64,000 bases of DNA from Niallia alba (GCF_012933555.1 NZ_JABBPK010000001.1:4504001-4568000); one strand, 5' to 3'; shown: positions 9,324-18,761, counted from the stretch's first letter. Numbers and translations: made by a program. Notes: a model not told the origin generated them from the sequence alone.

Positions 9324-11035
9324 TGAATAAGCTATCCCAATGGTTTAAAGATTTAAAATATCGCAGAAAAATATTAGTGATCTGCCTTCTATCCAGTTTA
9401 TTGCCTGTTACTGCATTAGGAAGCTATTGCTATTTTCAAATTCAAAAACTATTAATCAATCGAGAAAAGGAAGTATTAGAAGAATCCTTACACCAGGCTA
9501 TTCTAAGTCTTGATTATAAAATCAATTCCTATAATGATGCAATGAATCAAATTGTTTGGAATCAAAATATAAAAAGCGGATTAACCGCTAATTATGACAA
9601 TAACTTTGATATGTATACTATGTACCGTGATCATCTTAAGCCACTTATTTTCAATGTAAAAAATTCACAAACCGATATCAATCGGATAACAGTTTATAGC
9701 AATAACAATACATTATTCCCACATGGGAACTTTCTTCGACCTCTTACAGATGTAGGAAAATCAGAATGGTTTCCGGAAGTAATCAGCAATGCTTCCGCCC
9801 ATTTAATCGTTTCTTCTGATAAAAGCTCTTTTGAAATGGTCAGCAAAATATTTGATTATAACGGAAACAATATAAATATTGTCTACATGGATATCCATTA
9901 TCAATCTTTCTTTAATCCGTTATCCAATCTATTTGAAAATTCCTATGGCCTCATTATTTTAGATGAGAAAAAGCAACCTGTTTACATCCATCAAAACTTT
10001 AATAAAAAAGGAACATCTCATACACTCTCAGCAGGCGAGTTGTTAAACAAAATCAATAATGGGTCACTTAAAACCGAATATGTGTATAAAAGTGCTAATT
10101 TCCAATCAAACGAGTGGTCTGCTTATTTATTTCGACCATTGGATATCGTATCTCAATCTACTTCACCTATTATGACTTGGGTAATTATTGTTATTGTCCT
10201 ATGTATTTTTACTCTCTATCTTTCTATTTTTTTTCTTTCAAAGGTTGTGGTCCGGCCATTGGAGTTACTTGCAGCCAATATGAAGCAAATTGAAAAAGGA
10301 GACTTAACCGTTACTGTAACCCATTCCTCGCGAGACGAAATTGGCGATGTAATTGGACAGTTTGGAGACATGGTTCACAATCTCCAAGAAATGATTGATG
10401 AAGTTTATAAAAGCAAAATTGCCCAGCAAGAATATGAAATGAAAGCACTACAAGCACAAATCAACCCGCATTTTTTTTATAATAGCCTTTCTCTAATTAA
10501 TAGTAAGGCTATCCTTGTGGAGCAAGAAGACATTAGCGAGATGGCACAACTCCTTTCGACGTTTTATCGCACTACCTTAAATAAAGGGAAAAATATGATA
10601 ACCGTTAAAGATGAACTAGAAAATACGATTTCCTATATGAAAATACAGCAAATGATGCATAGCAATTCCTTTGATCTTTCTATCAATGTGGACGATCAAA
10701 TACTTGGATATACAATGATTAACTTACTACTTCAGCCACTAGTAGAAAATGCAATTAATCACGGAATAGACCATAAAGAAGATAGAGAGAGAGGAATAGT
10801 AACGATTATCGGAAAACAGACAGATAACGATCTCCTATTTACTATTTCGGATAACGGTCCTGGTATGGAACCAGAAATACTAGAAACCATTCTAACTACC
10901 AAAACAAAAGGATATGGCGTACAGAATGTTCATCATCGAATTAAGTTGGCCTATGGAGAAGCATATGGTTTATCCTATACTAGCAAGCGAGGAAAGGGGA
11001 CAACGGTAGAGGTACAAATACCAAAGGTTTTATAG
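9323..11035 (+). CDS. yesM: YesM-type sensor histidine kinase
   Basis: 570 residues. A first membrane helix lies at about 17-37, then an extracellular sensor domain of about 240 residues, a second helix near 285-310, a HAMP segment, the phospho-acceptor region LQAQINPHFFYNSLSL, and a HATPase domain with the N box LVENAINHGI and G boxes ISDNGPGM and KGYGVQN. It probably senses an extracellular sugar or a liganded binding protein; that is inferred from related systems. It ends just before a terminator-like copy of repeat A. Confidence 0.93.
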   Translation: MNKLSQWFKDLKYRRKILVICLLSSLLPVTALGSYCYFQIQKLLINREKEVLEESLHQAILSLDYKINSYNDAMNQIVWNQNIKSGLTANYDNNFDMYTMYRDHLKPLIFNVKNSQTDINRITVYSNNNTLFPHGNFLRPLTDVGKSEWFPEVISNASAHLIVSSDKSSFEMVSKIFDYNGNNINIVYMDIHYQSFFNPLSNLFENSYGLIILDEKKQPVYIHQNFNKKGTSHTLSAGELLNKINNGSLKTEYVYKSANFQSNEWSAYLFRPLDIVSQSTSPIMTWVIIVIVLCIFTLYLSIFFLSKVVVRPLELLAANMKQIEKGDLTVTVTHSSRDEIGDVIGQFGDMVHNLQEMIDEVYKSKIAQQEYEMKALQAQINPHFFYNSLSLINSKAILVEQEDISEMAQLLSTFYRTTLNKGKNMITVKDELENTISYMKIQQMMHSNSFDLSINVDDQILGYTMINLLLQPLVENAINHGIDHKEDRERGIVTIIGKQTDNDLLFTISDNGPGMEPEILETILTTKTKGYGVQNVHHRIKLAYGEAYGLSYTSKRGKGTTVEVQIPKVL

Positions 11036-11045
11036 ATAGAATGAT

Positions 11046-11100
11046 AGAGGACGGTTTTTTATGGAGGGTATTGTCCTCGTAAAAACCGTCCCTATGTTTC
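11046..11100. terminator. Bidirectional terminator made of repeat A sequence
   Basis: GGACGGTTTTT pairs with AAAAACCGTCC across about 25 bases. It lies between the convergent yesM and KDPG aldolase genes and abuts the aldolase stop codon. Copy 4 of the GGGACGG repeat family. Confidence 0.7.
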
Positions 11101-11101
11101 C

Positions 11102-11731
11102 CTATTTCACAATCGCAACAAATTTTTCTGCTTCGTGGGTGACTGCTTCGTAATCTCCTGTAGTGGCTCCTTTAGTTAAGCTTGAGCCTGTTCCTATGGC
11201 GAAGGCGCCATTTTTGATCCATTCGCTCGCGTTTTCTACGGTGACGCCTCCACTTGGCATGAAGTTTCCTTGTGGAAGTGGTCCTTTAAAATCTTTGACA
11301 ACACTTGGTCCAAAGGCTCCACCTGGGAAGACTTTGATGACGTCTGCGCCAAGTTCTATAGCAGTTAACGCTTCAGTTGGTGACATAACGCCTGGCATAA
11401 CGGCAACACGATAGCGATGACACATAGTAATTACTTCAGGTGAGAGATTTGGTCCTACTATGAATTTTGCTCCTGCCAAGATAGCTAGGCGTGCTGTTTC
11501 AGGATCTAATACCGTACCAGCACCAACTATTACCTCCTCTCCTGCGTATTTGTCAGATAGCTTTTTTATAACATCTAACGCGCCCGGAACCGTCATGGTA
11601 AGCTCTAAAAACTTAATTCCACCTTGACGTATTGCCTCACTTACGAGCAATCCTTGTTCTTCATTTTGTGCTCGAATAACTGCTACAACCTTTTCCTCTC
11701 TCATTTTTGATAAAATTTCAATTTTATCCAT
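11102..11731 (-). CDS. eda: KDPG/KHG aldolase (2-keto-3-deoxy-6-phosphogluconate aldolase)
   Basis: 209 residues of the class I aldolase fold. The Schiff-base lysine sits in ADVIKVFPG, the catalytic glutamate in FLELTMTVPG, and the phosphate site is near PSGGVTVEN. It cleaves KDPG to pyruvate and glyceraldehyde-3-phosphate, or handles the hydroxy-oxoglutarate analogue. It is the last gene of the PTS operon. No Edd-type dehydratase gene is present, so the source of KDPG is not explained by this cluster alone. Confidence 0.92.
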   Translation of the reverse strand: MDKIEILSKMREEKVVAVIRAQNEEQGLLVSEAIRQGGIKFLELTMTVPGALDVIKKLSDKYAGEEVIVGAGTVLDPETARLAILAGAKFIVGPNLSPEVITMCHRYRVAVMPGVMSPTEALTAIELGADVIKVFPGGAFGPSVVKDFKGPLPQGNFMPSGGVTVENASEWIKNGAFAIGTGSSLTKGATTGDYEAVTHEAEKFVAIVK

Positions 11732-11750
11732 AAAAGATCACCTTTTCGTT

Positions 11751-12674
11751 TTATTTGAAATTTGCAAGGATATTCTCCACCGCCATTAAGCTCATTTTGT
11801 TGACTGCATCGACACTGGAAGCAGCGGCATGTGCTCCTACAATAATATTATCCAGCTCAAGTAATTCTTTCTTTTCAGGTGGTTCTTTTTTGAAAACATC
11901 AAGCCCTGCTCCCCAAATTTTCTTGTTTTTTAGGACTTCATAAAGGGCGTCCTCATCAATAAGTTCTCCGCGAGCTGTGTTGACCAACACGGCTGTATCC
12001 TTCATTGTGCTGAATTCTTTCTCACTAAACATATTGGTTGTTTCTGGCGTTGCTGGTAAGTGAAGTGTTATAAAGTCGCTTTCTCTAATAAGCTGTTCAA
12101 GTTCAACATAGTTTACATTATATTCTTTTGCTAATTGATCATCTTGGTACATATCATAGGCAAGAACAGTCATGTCAAAGCCATATGCTCTTTTAATGAC
12201 ACCCTTTCCGATTGCACCTGTGCCTATAACACCAAGGGTTTTTCCGTATATCCCAATACTTGTTTTTTTGCCCCAATCCATTGCGCGGCATGATTTATCT
12301 ATTTCTACTATTCTCCTAGCAATCGCTAACATAAGGGTAAAAGTAAAATCTGCGACAGAGTCTGAGTTTGCATTACGAGTAATCGTTACTGGGATATTGT
12401 TGGCTTTACAATATTCTATGTCGATATTATCTGTACCTACGCCATACTTTGAAATGACTTTTAAGTTTTTCGCGAAAGCTAATACATCAGCATTCAATGG
12501 ATCCACACCCACAATGACTGCGTCTACATCAACAATTTCCTTTTTCATTTCTTCTTCTGTCAGAATTCTTCCGTATGGATTGGTAACCACCTCAAAGCCA
12601 TGAGCTGTTAATATCCGCTTGGCCTCATCACTGTGCTTTCCAAATGATCGGGGAGTAATTAATACTTTGGGCAT
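11751..12674 (-). CDS. D-isomer-specific 2-hydroxyacid dehydrogenase (307 aa)
   Basis: The NAD motif is GVIGTGAIGKG, with aspartate in LAYDMY at the end of the next strand, which favours NAD over NADP. The catalytic triad is arginine in NTARGELID, glutamate in FKKEPPEK and histidine in VGAHAAASS. Annotated relatives are called phosphoglycerate dehydrogenase, but the missing regulatory C-terminal domain and the sugar-acid operon point to reduction of a 2-keto acid such as 2-ketogluconate-6-phosphate. That substrate is an inference. It lies 19 bases upstream of eda. Confidence 0.85.
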   Translation of the reverse strand: MPKVLITPRSFGKHSDEAKRILTAHGFEVVTNPYGRILTEEEMKKEIVDVDAVIVGVDPLNADVLAFAKNLKVISKYGVGTDNIDIEYCKANNIPVTITRNANSDSVADFTFTLMLAIARRIVEIDKSCRAMDWGKKTSIGIYGKTLGVIGTGAIGKGVIKRAYGFDMTVLAYDMYQDDQLAKEYNVNYVELEQLIRESDFITLHLPATPETTNMFSEKEFSTMKDTAVLVNTARGELIDEDALYEVLKNKKIWGAGLDVFKKEPPEKKELLELDNIIVGAHAAASSVDAVNKMSLMAVENILANFK

Positions 12675-12712
12675 CTATCTCCCTCCTCCTTTCGTTTGCT
12701 TATTGTGGAGCC

Positions 12713-13378
12713 TTATAGTAGTCGTAAATACTGTTCGACTTCAGCTAAATTCACAAATTTTTTTGGTGAAAGCTTGCAGATTACTTCTGATTCTTTCACA
12801 AAATCCGGTATAAAAAATGCTGGTATGCTTGCGTTATTGGCTGCTTGAATACCTGCTGGAGAATCTTCCAGTACAATTGCATCTTTCGGCTTCACTTTTG
12901 ATCGAGTACAGACTTCAAGGAAAATATCAGGACTTGGTTTCCCCTTTGGCACTTCCTCTCCCGAAACATATAAGTCTATAAATGGTAAAGTATCAGATAC
13001 CGTTAGAAATCTGTTGATCACTTCAGTTGAGCTTGATGATGCAACAGCTACTTTTATGCCCTTAGACTTTAAAAATTGGAGTAATTTATCCAACCCTTCT
13101 TTTTTAAAATGAGGTCCTCTAATAAATGAGTGCTCTAATTCATACTTTTTAGAACGCATATATGCTCGCCACTCTTGAACGGGATGACTTGGCCCATAAT
13201 AATCCGCCATTTTACGGACAATATCTTGATTCGTAATGCCGATAAATTGTTCAAATAGCACTCTTTCAAATTGAAAGCCATAATGGTCAGATGCAATTTG
13301 CCAAGCTTCATAGGCTAACCTTTCCGTATCAAACATTAAGCCATCCATATCAAAAATAACTAAAGATGGAAGTCCCAA
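12713..13378 (-). CDS. HAD hydrolase, beta-phosphoglucomutase-like
   Basis: HAD subfamily I with a helical cap. Motif I is FDMDGLMFDTE (nucleophile and acid/base aspartates), motif II VAVASSSS, motif III lysine near PKGKPSPDIF, motif IV VVLEDSPAGIQAA. It is probably a sugar-phosphate phosphatase or mutase. The frame extends upstream to 13423, but GAAAGGAGAATCGGT precedes a TTG at 13378, which I prefer as start. It lies within the PTS operon; it may dephosphorylate an overflow sugar-acid phosphate. Confidence 0.8.
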   Translation of the reverse strand: MGLPSLVIFDMDGLMFDTERLAYEAWQIASDHYGFQFERVLFEQFIGITNQDIVRKMADYYGPSHPVQEWRAYMRSKKYELEHSFIRGPHFKKEGLDKLLQFLKSKGIKVAVASSSSTEVINRFLTVSDTLPFIDLYVSGEEVPKGKPSPDIFLEVCTRSKVKPKDAIVLEDSPAGIQAANNASIPAFFIPDFVKESEVICKLSPKKFVNLAEVEQYLRLL

Positions 13379-13437
13379 ACCGATTCTCCTTTCAATTGAT
13401 ACAACACTTGTTACAACCATCACTCTCTCGAGACAGT

Positions 13438-14430
13438 TTATCCCAGAAACAACTCTACATTTACCACATTGTCAGGTTTCTCTTTTTTAATACTTCTTTC
13501 TATGTCTGAAACTACTTTCTCTCCCATGCCTCTTAAGCATTCCATTGTATAAGCAGAAGTGTGTGGCGTTACAAGAACATTTTCATATTGGAAAAATGGA
13601 TGAGTTTTATCAACTGGTTCTCCTTCTAAAACATCTGTTGCTAGCCCAGCAATTTTTCCACTCTCCAATGCTCGCAATACAGCATTTTGCTCCCATAATT
13701 CTCCTCGTGCAGTATTAGTGATATATACGCCTTCTTTCATTAAAGAAAATTCACTGTCAGTCAGCAGATGATAGCTTCCCTCATTAACAAAAGCATTTAA
13801 CGAAATAATATCGGACTGTACTAATAATTCTTCTAAAGTAACACTTTCTGCACCTTTTTGTCTCAACTGTTCTTTTGTTTGATAGGGATCATATGCTAGT
13901 AATCTACCATTAAATCCATTCTTTAAAATCTCACCCACTCTACTTCCTATATTGCCTAATCCAATCACACCAACTGTTTTACCATTGATTTGGTGTCCAA
14001 TAAACTGAGCCCGATCGGTCCAACGCCCTTCTCTTGCCGCGGTTGCTGCTGGATATGTTTTTCTCACTACTGCTAAGAGATTAGTCACTGCATTTTCAGC
14101 TACTGCATCTCTTTCTACTAATGCCGATACAATTGTCACAATCGTTCCTTTTTCTGTTGCAGCTTCGATATCAATGTTGTTATAACCAATTCCGTGACGT
14201 GAAATAATTAGTGTTTCGTCTTTTTGGTCAAAGAATTCCCTTGTAAAAAAGGGAGTGACGCTAGATATGATAATATTAAAGCCATACAATTTTTCTGCTA
14301 GTACTTTTCCAGAAGTATTTACAGGGAATGTAAATCTTTTTACCTCTCCAATTTTTTCAAGACGTTCTATTTGATCAGGGAATTTTTCTCCAAAGCTACT
14401 TGAATTTACAATTGCGATTTTATTTCCCAT
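13438..14430 (-). CDS. D-isomer-specific 2-hydroxyacid dehydrogenase (330 aa)
   Basis: The second enzyme of this family in the operon, only distantly similar to the first. It has the NAD motif GVIGLGNIGSRV followed by LAYDPY, catalytic arginine in NTARGELW, glutamate in LEGEPV and histidine in VTPHTSAYT. A start at the internal ATG is chosen because AAGGAACAAAAGC lies before it; the frame extends 14 codons upstream. A second keto-reductase suggests a substrate with two oxidised positions or two related substrates. The specificity is unknown. Confidence 0.83.
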   Translation of the reverse strand: MGNKIAIVNSSSFGEKFPDQIERLEKIGEVKRFTFPVNTSGKVLAEKLYGFNIIISSVTPFFTREFFDQKDETLIISRHGIGYNNIDIEAATEKGTIVTIVSALVERDAVAENAVTNLLAVVRKTYPAATAAREGRWTDRAQFIGHQINGKTVGVIGLGNIGSRVGEILKNGFNGRLLAYDPYQTKEQLRQKGAESVTLEELLVQSDIISLNAFVNEGSYHLLTDSEFSLMKEGVYITNTARGELWEQNAVLRALESGKIAGLATDVLEGEPVDKTHPFFQYENVLVTPHTSAYTMECLRGMGEKVVSDIERSIKKEKPDNVVNVELFLG

Positions 14431-14502
14431 TGCTTTTGTTCCTTTCCACTTATATTGTTTACTACTGAACATACTTAGATGGAATGATATTAATCCTGAG
14501 AA

Positions 14503-14997
14503 CTATTTTTTAATTGTTTTTAATCCATCAATCAACGAAACTTTTTTACTATCTGGAACAGTCTGGAAAAACACTTCGATTCCTTTTGCGTCTATTGCTT
14601 TTAAATTTTCAGCATCAGTATTAGTTAGAGCAACAGTTGGGATAACAAATTGAGCATTCCCTTTTTTTGAAACTCCGCCTACATTTAGTCTAGTAACAGG
14701 CAGGCCACTTTCAATGACTTCTTTCACACTAGCAATATGTTTAAATAGAAGGACAACAGTATCGTTTCCAAATTGATCGCTATTCCATTTTTCAACTACT
14801 TCTTGATTACTGTATACCTGAATCTTTAATCCAGAAGAAGAGTTTGTATTTATATAAATATCTTTCATAAATTCATCAGATGCTGTTTCATTATCAATAA
14901 CATAAAGGGCATTCGTACCCAAACCTTTCGACCATTTTGTCATTACTTGCCCATGAATTAAGCGATCATCTACCCTTACTAAATTGATTTTCCCCAT
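14503..14997 (-). CDS. PTS mannose-family IIB component
   Basis: 164 residues, complete IIB of the mannose/fructose/sorbose class. The phospho-acceptor histidine lies in VRVDDRLIHGQV near residue 15. It passes phosphate from IIA to the incoming sugar at the IIC/IID channel. GGGAGGCCAGT precedes the ATG. It is separate from IIA, unlike the fused ManX. Confidence 0.93.
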   Translation of the reverse strand: MGKINLVRVDDRLIHGQVMTKWSKGLGTNALYVIDNETASDEFMKDIYINTNSSSGLKIQVYSNQEVVEKWNSDQFGNDTVVLLFKHIASVKEVIESGLPVTRLNVGGVSKKGNAQFVIPTVALTNTDAENLKAIDAKGIEVFFQTVPDSKKVSLIDGLKTIKK

Positions 14998-15024
14998 ACT
15001 GGCCTCCCTTTCAACGATAAAGAT

Positions 15025-15438
15025 TTATTTCTTTAAGAAACTCCGATTCAAATGATGGATCCCACTAGCACCTGTTCCTTGAACTGTTTCTATTAAATTT
15101 TTTGTTTCTTCTACTGTTTGGTAGAAAGTTAATAATTCAATTAACATCGGCATATTGATCCCTGTTAATATGTGTAAATCGTACTTGCATAATAAAGACA
15201 ATGATACGTTAGAAGGACTGCCCCCCAATAAATCTACTAATAAAATTGTTTCTAAACCGTTTTTTTCGTTCTCTTCCACAATCTCATTTGCTTTTTCCCG
15301 CAGGGCATCCACTGATTCACCTGGTCTAAGTGCTAATGCACGCAAATTATTCTGTGGACCCATAATCATTTCAGCACTTTTAATGATCTCGATGCCGAAC
15401 TCACCATGTGTAATAACCAAAATTGCCCGATTTGCCAT
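15025..15438 (-). CDS. PTS mannose-family IIA component
   Basis: 137 residues. The active histidine about residue 10 lies in ILVITHGEFG, and LLVDLLGGSPSN is the conserved IIA loop. It receives phosphate from HPr and passes it to IIB, encoded 27 bases downstream. GGAGCAGGAGT precedes the ATG. A 290-bp structured gap separates it from the upstream IID gene. Confidence 0.93.
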   Translation of the reverse strand: MANRAILVITHGEFGIEIIKSAEMIMGPQNNLRALALRPGESVDALREKANEIVEENEKNGLETILLVDLLGGSPSNVSLSLLCKYDLHILTGINMPMLIELLTFYQTVEETKNLIETVQGTGASGIHHLNRSFLKK

Positions 15439-15529
15439 ACTCCTGCTCCTTTATTTTTTGGATAACCTAATGAAGCTATAAAGGGAAACTTCCATCAGTG
15501 AGGTTTTCCTTCCTCCCCCACAGATGGTT

Positions 15530-15635
15530 AGTTTAACCAATCGAACCTTTACAGACAGTTGATCCCCCACCTATCTTCCTCGTATTCTTATAAGCTTGAG
15601 GAGGCATCTTACTTTCCGGTAAGAGTGGGATAAAA
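15530..15635 (-). other. Structured intergenic element inside the PTS operon
   Basis: Between the IID and IIA genes CCCAC/GTGGG closes two inner hairpins, CCTC/GAGG and CTTAC-TTTCCG-GTAAG, giving a possible three-way junction. It is followed by a GGTTA/TAACC hairpin and a second CCCCCAC block. There is no reading frame and no clear T-run. It could be an internal processing site, a small structured RNA, or the scar of a mobile element. Confidence 0.35.
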
Positions 15636-15725
15636 GTTATTAAGTTACCCATTTTGTATTGTTAATTATGTTTTTATACTCCATTTAGAATTTATTAACC
15701 CTTAAACATCCTATAAATAGCAATC

Positions 15726-16595
15726 TTATAAGACTTTGATTGTCCCAAGTACAATTAATGTACCGGTTAGCCATAATAAACCTTTTGTAATATTAAAGCC
15801 CTTCTTATCAAAATATAAGTAAACGCCTAATACGGTTAATAATGGCAATAAGCCAGGTAAAATCGAGTCTAGTATGTCCTGCAGGACGAATTGCTTTTCC
15901 GATAGAGTAAAAGATAACGAGCTACTTACTTTTACATAGGATCCTGCCAATATCCCCATCATAAACAATCCAAGAACAGATAAAGCGTCAATCATGGTTT
16001 TAATCCGGCTGCCGGCTAAAATCTCTTTTGCAGCATTTCGGCCTAAACCGTAGCCCATTCTGACGAAATAGTAGCCATAAAGAAATGTTACAAGCGTGAA
16101 GCCAAGGAACGGAAACAATGCACCAAGTGGGCTACCTGCCATTGCCCATGGCAAAGCGATTGCTATAAAGATATATTGAACAGTACCTGAATCAATCGCA
16201 TCTCCAATACCAGCTAGAGCACCCATCAATCCTACTTTTGTATTGTTAATCATGTCTGGGCTAGGCGCTTCTTCTTCTTTTCCTTCCGCAAGCGCTTTTG
16301 CACGAGATTCCTCAAGAGAGGCTGTAATCCCAGTCAACGTACCTCCACCCCAAATTGCTTGCGTGTTAAAGAATAATAAGTGTCTTTGATACGCCTCGCT
16401 TAGATCTTTTTTATCTTTATATAATTTTTTTAATATTGGTGTCATCCCGAATAAAAAGGAAGGAGCTACCATTCTGTCAAATGTATGGGGGATTTCATTT
16501 GCCCACCACCATCTTGACCAAGCCTTAAGCAAATCCTTTTTAGTAATAGGATCTGGATAACTCACTGGACTTTGTTTCTTTTCTTCCGTATTCAT
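15726..16595 (-). CDS. PTS mannose-family IID component
   Basis: 289 residues. The opening ITKKDLLKAWSRWWW and the stretch GLMGALAGIGDAIDSGTVQ are typical of IID; membrane helices lie in the C-terminal half. It forms the sugar channel with IIC. The stop of IIC is 26 bases upstream. The length and domain plan are normal. Confidence 0.93.
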   Translation of the reverse strand: MNTEEKKQSPVSYPDPITKKDLLKAWSRWWWANEIPHTFDRMVAPSFLFGMTPILKKLYKDKKDLSEAYQRHLLFFNTQAIWGGGTLTGITASLEESRAKALAEGKEEEAPSPDMINNTKVGLMGALAGIGDAIDSGTVQYIFIAIALPWAMAGSPLGALFPFLGFTLVTFLYGYYFVRMGYGLGRNAAKEILAGSRIKTMIDALSVLGLFMMGILAGSYVKVSSSLSFTLSEKQFVLQDILDSILPGLLPLLTVLGVYLYFDKKGFNITKGLLWLTGTLIVLGTIKVL

Positions 16596-16620
16596 CTATT
16601 AACCCACCTTTTTAAATTTC

Positions 16621-17388
16621 TTAAGCTGATTCCTTTCTTCGCGTGAATAATACATAGAGACCAGCAAGAATAGCACCGAAAATAGCATAAGTAACAGTGT
16701 TAATTTGTAAGTCTTTTAAAGCAACACTCATGAAGTATGCAAGGAAGAAGAATAAAAGCAATTCCTTCTTGCCGATTACATGCATAATAACGGCAATTCC
16801 AAGAGCTGCAAGACCTCCACCAACTACTTCAAGCACGTGGATAATTGGACCGTCACTAATAGAATTTACAAAATCAGCGACAACAGGAGCTCCATAATAA
16901 AGAGCAACAAACACTAATGGGACATAAAGAATGAAACTTATGACGATAGGTATAATGATGACGGACGTAAATATTCCTCTGTCATTTACATCTGCTGCAT
17001 ACTTATCTAATACACGCAATGCAAACGTATTCAAAAAGAAGCGGAATTGATAAGCATAACTGCCTAATATCCCAACTGGAACTGCGATAGCTACTGCTTT
17101 TTCTGGTGTAAAATCACCTAATACTGCCACTGTTACAGCAATGGCTGCGGCAATAGCAGGTTCACTCGGTAATGCTCCTCCTGGTGCTACTGCTCCCATA
17201 TAAACCAATTGAATTGCAGCCGTAATAATCATTGCTTCTGTTATATGTCCTGTAACAATTCCAACAACTAACCCCGTCATTAACGGGCTAAAGCGCAATG
17301 TTAAGGTTGCATACCCAATACCGCGGGACATAACGATTGCAACCCAAATGGCTATTATCAGTGCTTGACCAACGGATAGTGTTGCCAT
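16621..17388 (-). CDS. PTS mannose/sorbose-family IIC component
   Basis: About 255 residues with seven or eight membrane helices, including IQLVYMGAVAPGGALPSEPA, which lines the substrate path in this class. The ATG at 17388 is preferred over the GTG at 17400, because that GTG lies inside the ribosome binding site GGGAGTG. It is the main integral-membrane transporter of the PTS, with IID. Confidence 0.92.
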   Translation of the reverse strand: MATLSVGQALIIAIWVAIVMSRGIGYATLTLRFSPLMTGLVVGIVTGHITEAMIITAAIQLVYMGAVAPGGALPSEPAIAAAIAVTVAVLGDFTPEKAVAIAVPVGILGSYAYQFRFFLNTFALRVLDKYAADVNDRGIFTSVIIIPIVISFILYVPLVFVALYYGAPVVADFVNSISDGPIIHVLEVVGGGLAALGIAVIMHVIGKKELLLFFFLAYFMSVALKDLQINTVTYAIFGAILAGLYVLFTRRKESA

Positions 17389-17497
17389 TTGTCTTATCAC
17401 TCCCTTATGTTTTTAAAAATGTTAATAATTGCACAAACTACTACAAAGCTAACCTCCTTTCGAATAATAAAAATGAAATAATTATATTTAATATAAA

Positions 17498-18394
17498 TTA
17501 CTTCCTTATCACACTGTGCCCACCAAATTCATTACGGAGAGCAGCAACCACTTTCGCAGAAAAACTATCTTCTTCCAAAGATCGGTTTCTCATCATAAGC
17601 GACAAAGCAATAACGGGAACAGGAACTTCTAAATCTAACGCTGTTTCTACCGTCCATTTGGCCTCACCCGACGATGCCACCATTCCACGAATATTTTCGA
17701 GTCTAGCATCTTTTTTGAATGCGGATTCCATTAATTCCAAAAGCCAGCTACGAATTACGGAACCATTATTCCAGACTGTAGCTACTTTAGCTAAATCAAA
17801 ATGATATTGACTTTGCTTTAGCACTTGGAATCCCTCTCCAATCGCTTGCATAAATCCATATTCAATTCCGTTATGAACCATTTTTAAGAAATGGCCACTA
17901 CCAGATTCTCCTGCATATAAGTAACCATCTTGAATCGAAACACTTTTAAATATTGGATCCACACGTTCAAAAATTTCACGTTTGCCTCCAATCATTAAAC
18001 ATGCTCCTTCATTAGCGCCTGAAATGCCCCCAGATGTTCCAACATCTAAGAAATGCATTTTCTTTTCATCCGCTTGAGCTGCTCGGCGGACTGAGTCCTT
18101 ATAATTCGCATTTCCACCATCAATCACAATGTCGTCCGCTTTCATTTTTTGAAACAGCTCGTCTATCACCAGTTCGCTAGATTTCCCTGCCGGTACCATT
18201 ACCCATACCACTCTTGGAGACGGCATGCTTGTAAGCATTCGATCTATACTTTCCACAATATGTATACCGCTTTCTTTTGCACTAATTCTTGCCTCATTAG
18301 ATTGGTCAAAACCATAGACAGAATGACCATTGTTTGCTAAGTTTAACGCAAGGTTGTATCCCATTTTTCCTAAACCAATCATTCCAATTTGCAT
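17498..18394 (-). CDS. Decarboxylating 6-phosphogluconate dehydrogenase, short (YqeC/GnoZ) type
   Basis: 298 residues, the short NAD-preferring form rather than the 470-residue GndA type. The coenzyme motif is IGMIGLGKMG, the substrate loop contains DVGTSGGISGANEGACLM, and the catalytic lysine lies in FLKMVHNGIEYG. It converts 6-phosphogluconate to ribulose-5-phosphate and CO2. AAGGAGTGGATTTA precedes the ATG at 18394. As the first gene of the operon it supports a gluconate-type substrate for the PTS. Confidence 0.9.
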   Translation of the reverse strand: MQIGMIGLGKMGYNLALNLANNGHSVYGFDQSNEARISAKESGIHIVESIDRMLTSMPSPRVVWVMVPAGKSSELVIDELFQKMKADDIVIDGGNANYKDSVRRAAQADEKKMHFLDVGTSGGISGANEGACLMIGGKREIFERVDPIFKSVSIQDGYLYAGESGSGHFLKMVHNGIEYGFMQAIGEGFQVLKQSQYHFDLAKVATVWNNGSVIRSWLLELMESAFKKDARLENIRGMVASSGEAKWTVETALDLEVPVPVIALSLMMRNRSLEEDSFSAKVVAALRNEFGGHSVIRK

Positions 18395-18710
18395 TAAATC
18401 CACTCCTTGTTTTAAAACAATGCTTGTGTATTTTGAAAAAACTTTCGCTTCATTAAATTAAGTTAATAACTTTTCGGATGAGACTGTGTTTAGCAGCCAG
18501 AGTTTATTTTTAGGGATTGCTAGTCTACTAGATTTGGGAGGTAAGCTACCCCTTCTTTGAAGTGCGCACAAAAGCTTCTCGGCAACACCACGTAATAGAG
18601 TATTGTTTATTTTGAAAGTATAAGGGATCACCCAAATAACCAACTAATGACATTGGCTTGAAACAACTATGAACTTTTTTTGTTACTCTTTTTAATACTT
18701 TTTATGTAGC
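18395..18710 (-). other. Leader region of the PTS/6PGDH operon
   Basis: About 300 bases between the likely promoter and the first gene. A 61-codon open frame (18458-18643) lacks a ribosome binding site and resembles a repeat-derived spurious ORF. I recognise no riboswitch class. It may hold a repeat remnant or an antitermination leader. Confidence 0.3.
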
Positions 18711-18713
18711 TTG

Positions 18714-18728
18714 ACCTAACTGTTAGGT
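18714..18728. promoter_or_regulatory. Perfect 15-bp palindrome between the XRE gene and the PTS operon
   Basis: ACCTAACTGTTAGGT is a 7-bp perfect dyad around a central T. It lies in the divergent control region and is a plausible operator for the PTS operon. No regulator assignment is certain. Confidence 0.5.
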
Positions 18729-18761
18729 GCACCATCTATCCTTTATTAATTAAAATTATAC

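Noticed and set aside
15490-15520. Hammerhead-like CTGATG core near the PTS IIA start
   Set aside because: The core reads CTGATGGAA, not CTGANGA, and no matching GAAA and cleavage-site stems are found.
18458-18643. 61-codon ORF in the PTS operon leader
   Set aside because: No ribosome binding site and repeat-like sequence; kept only as an unexplained leader.
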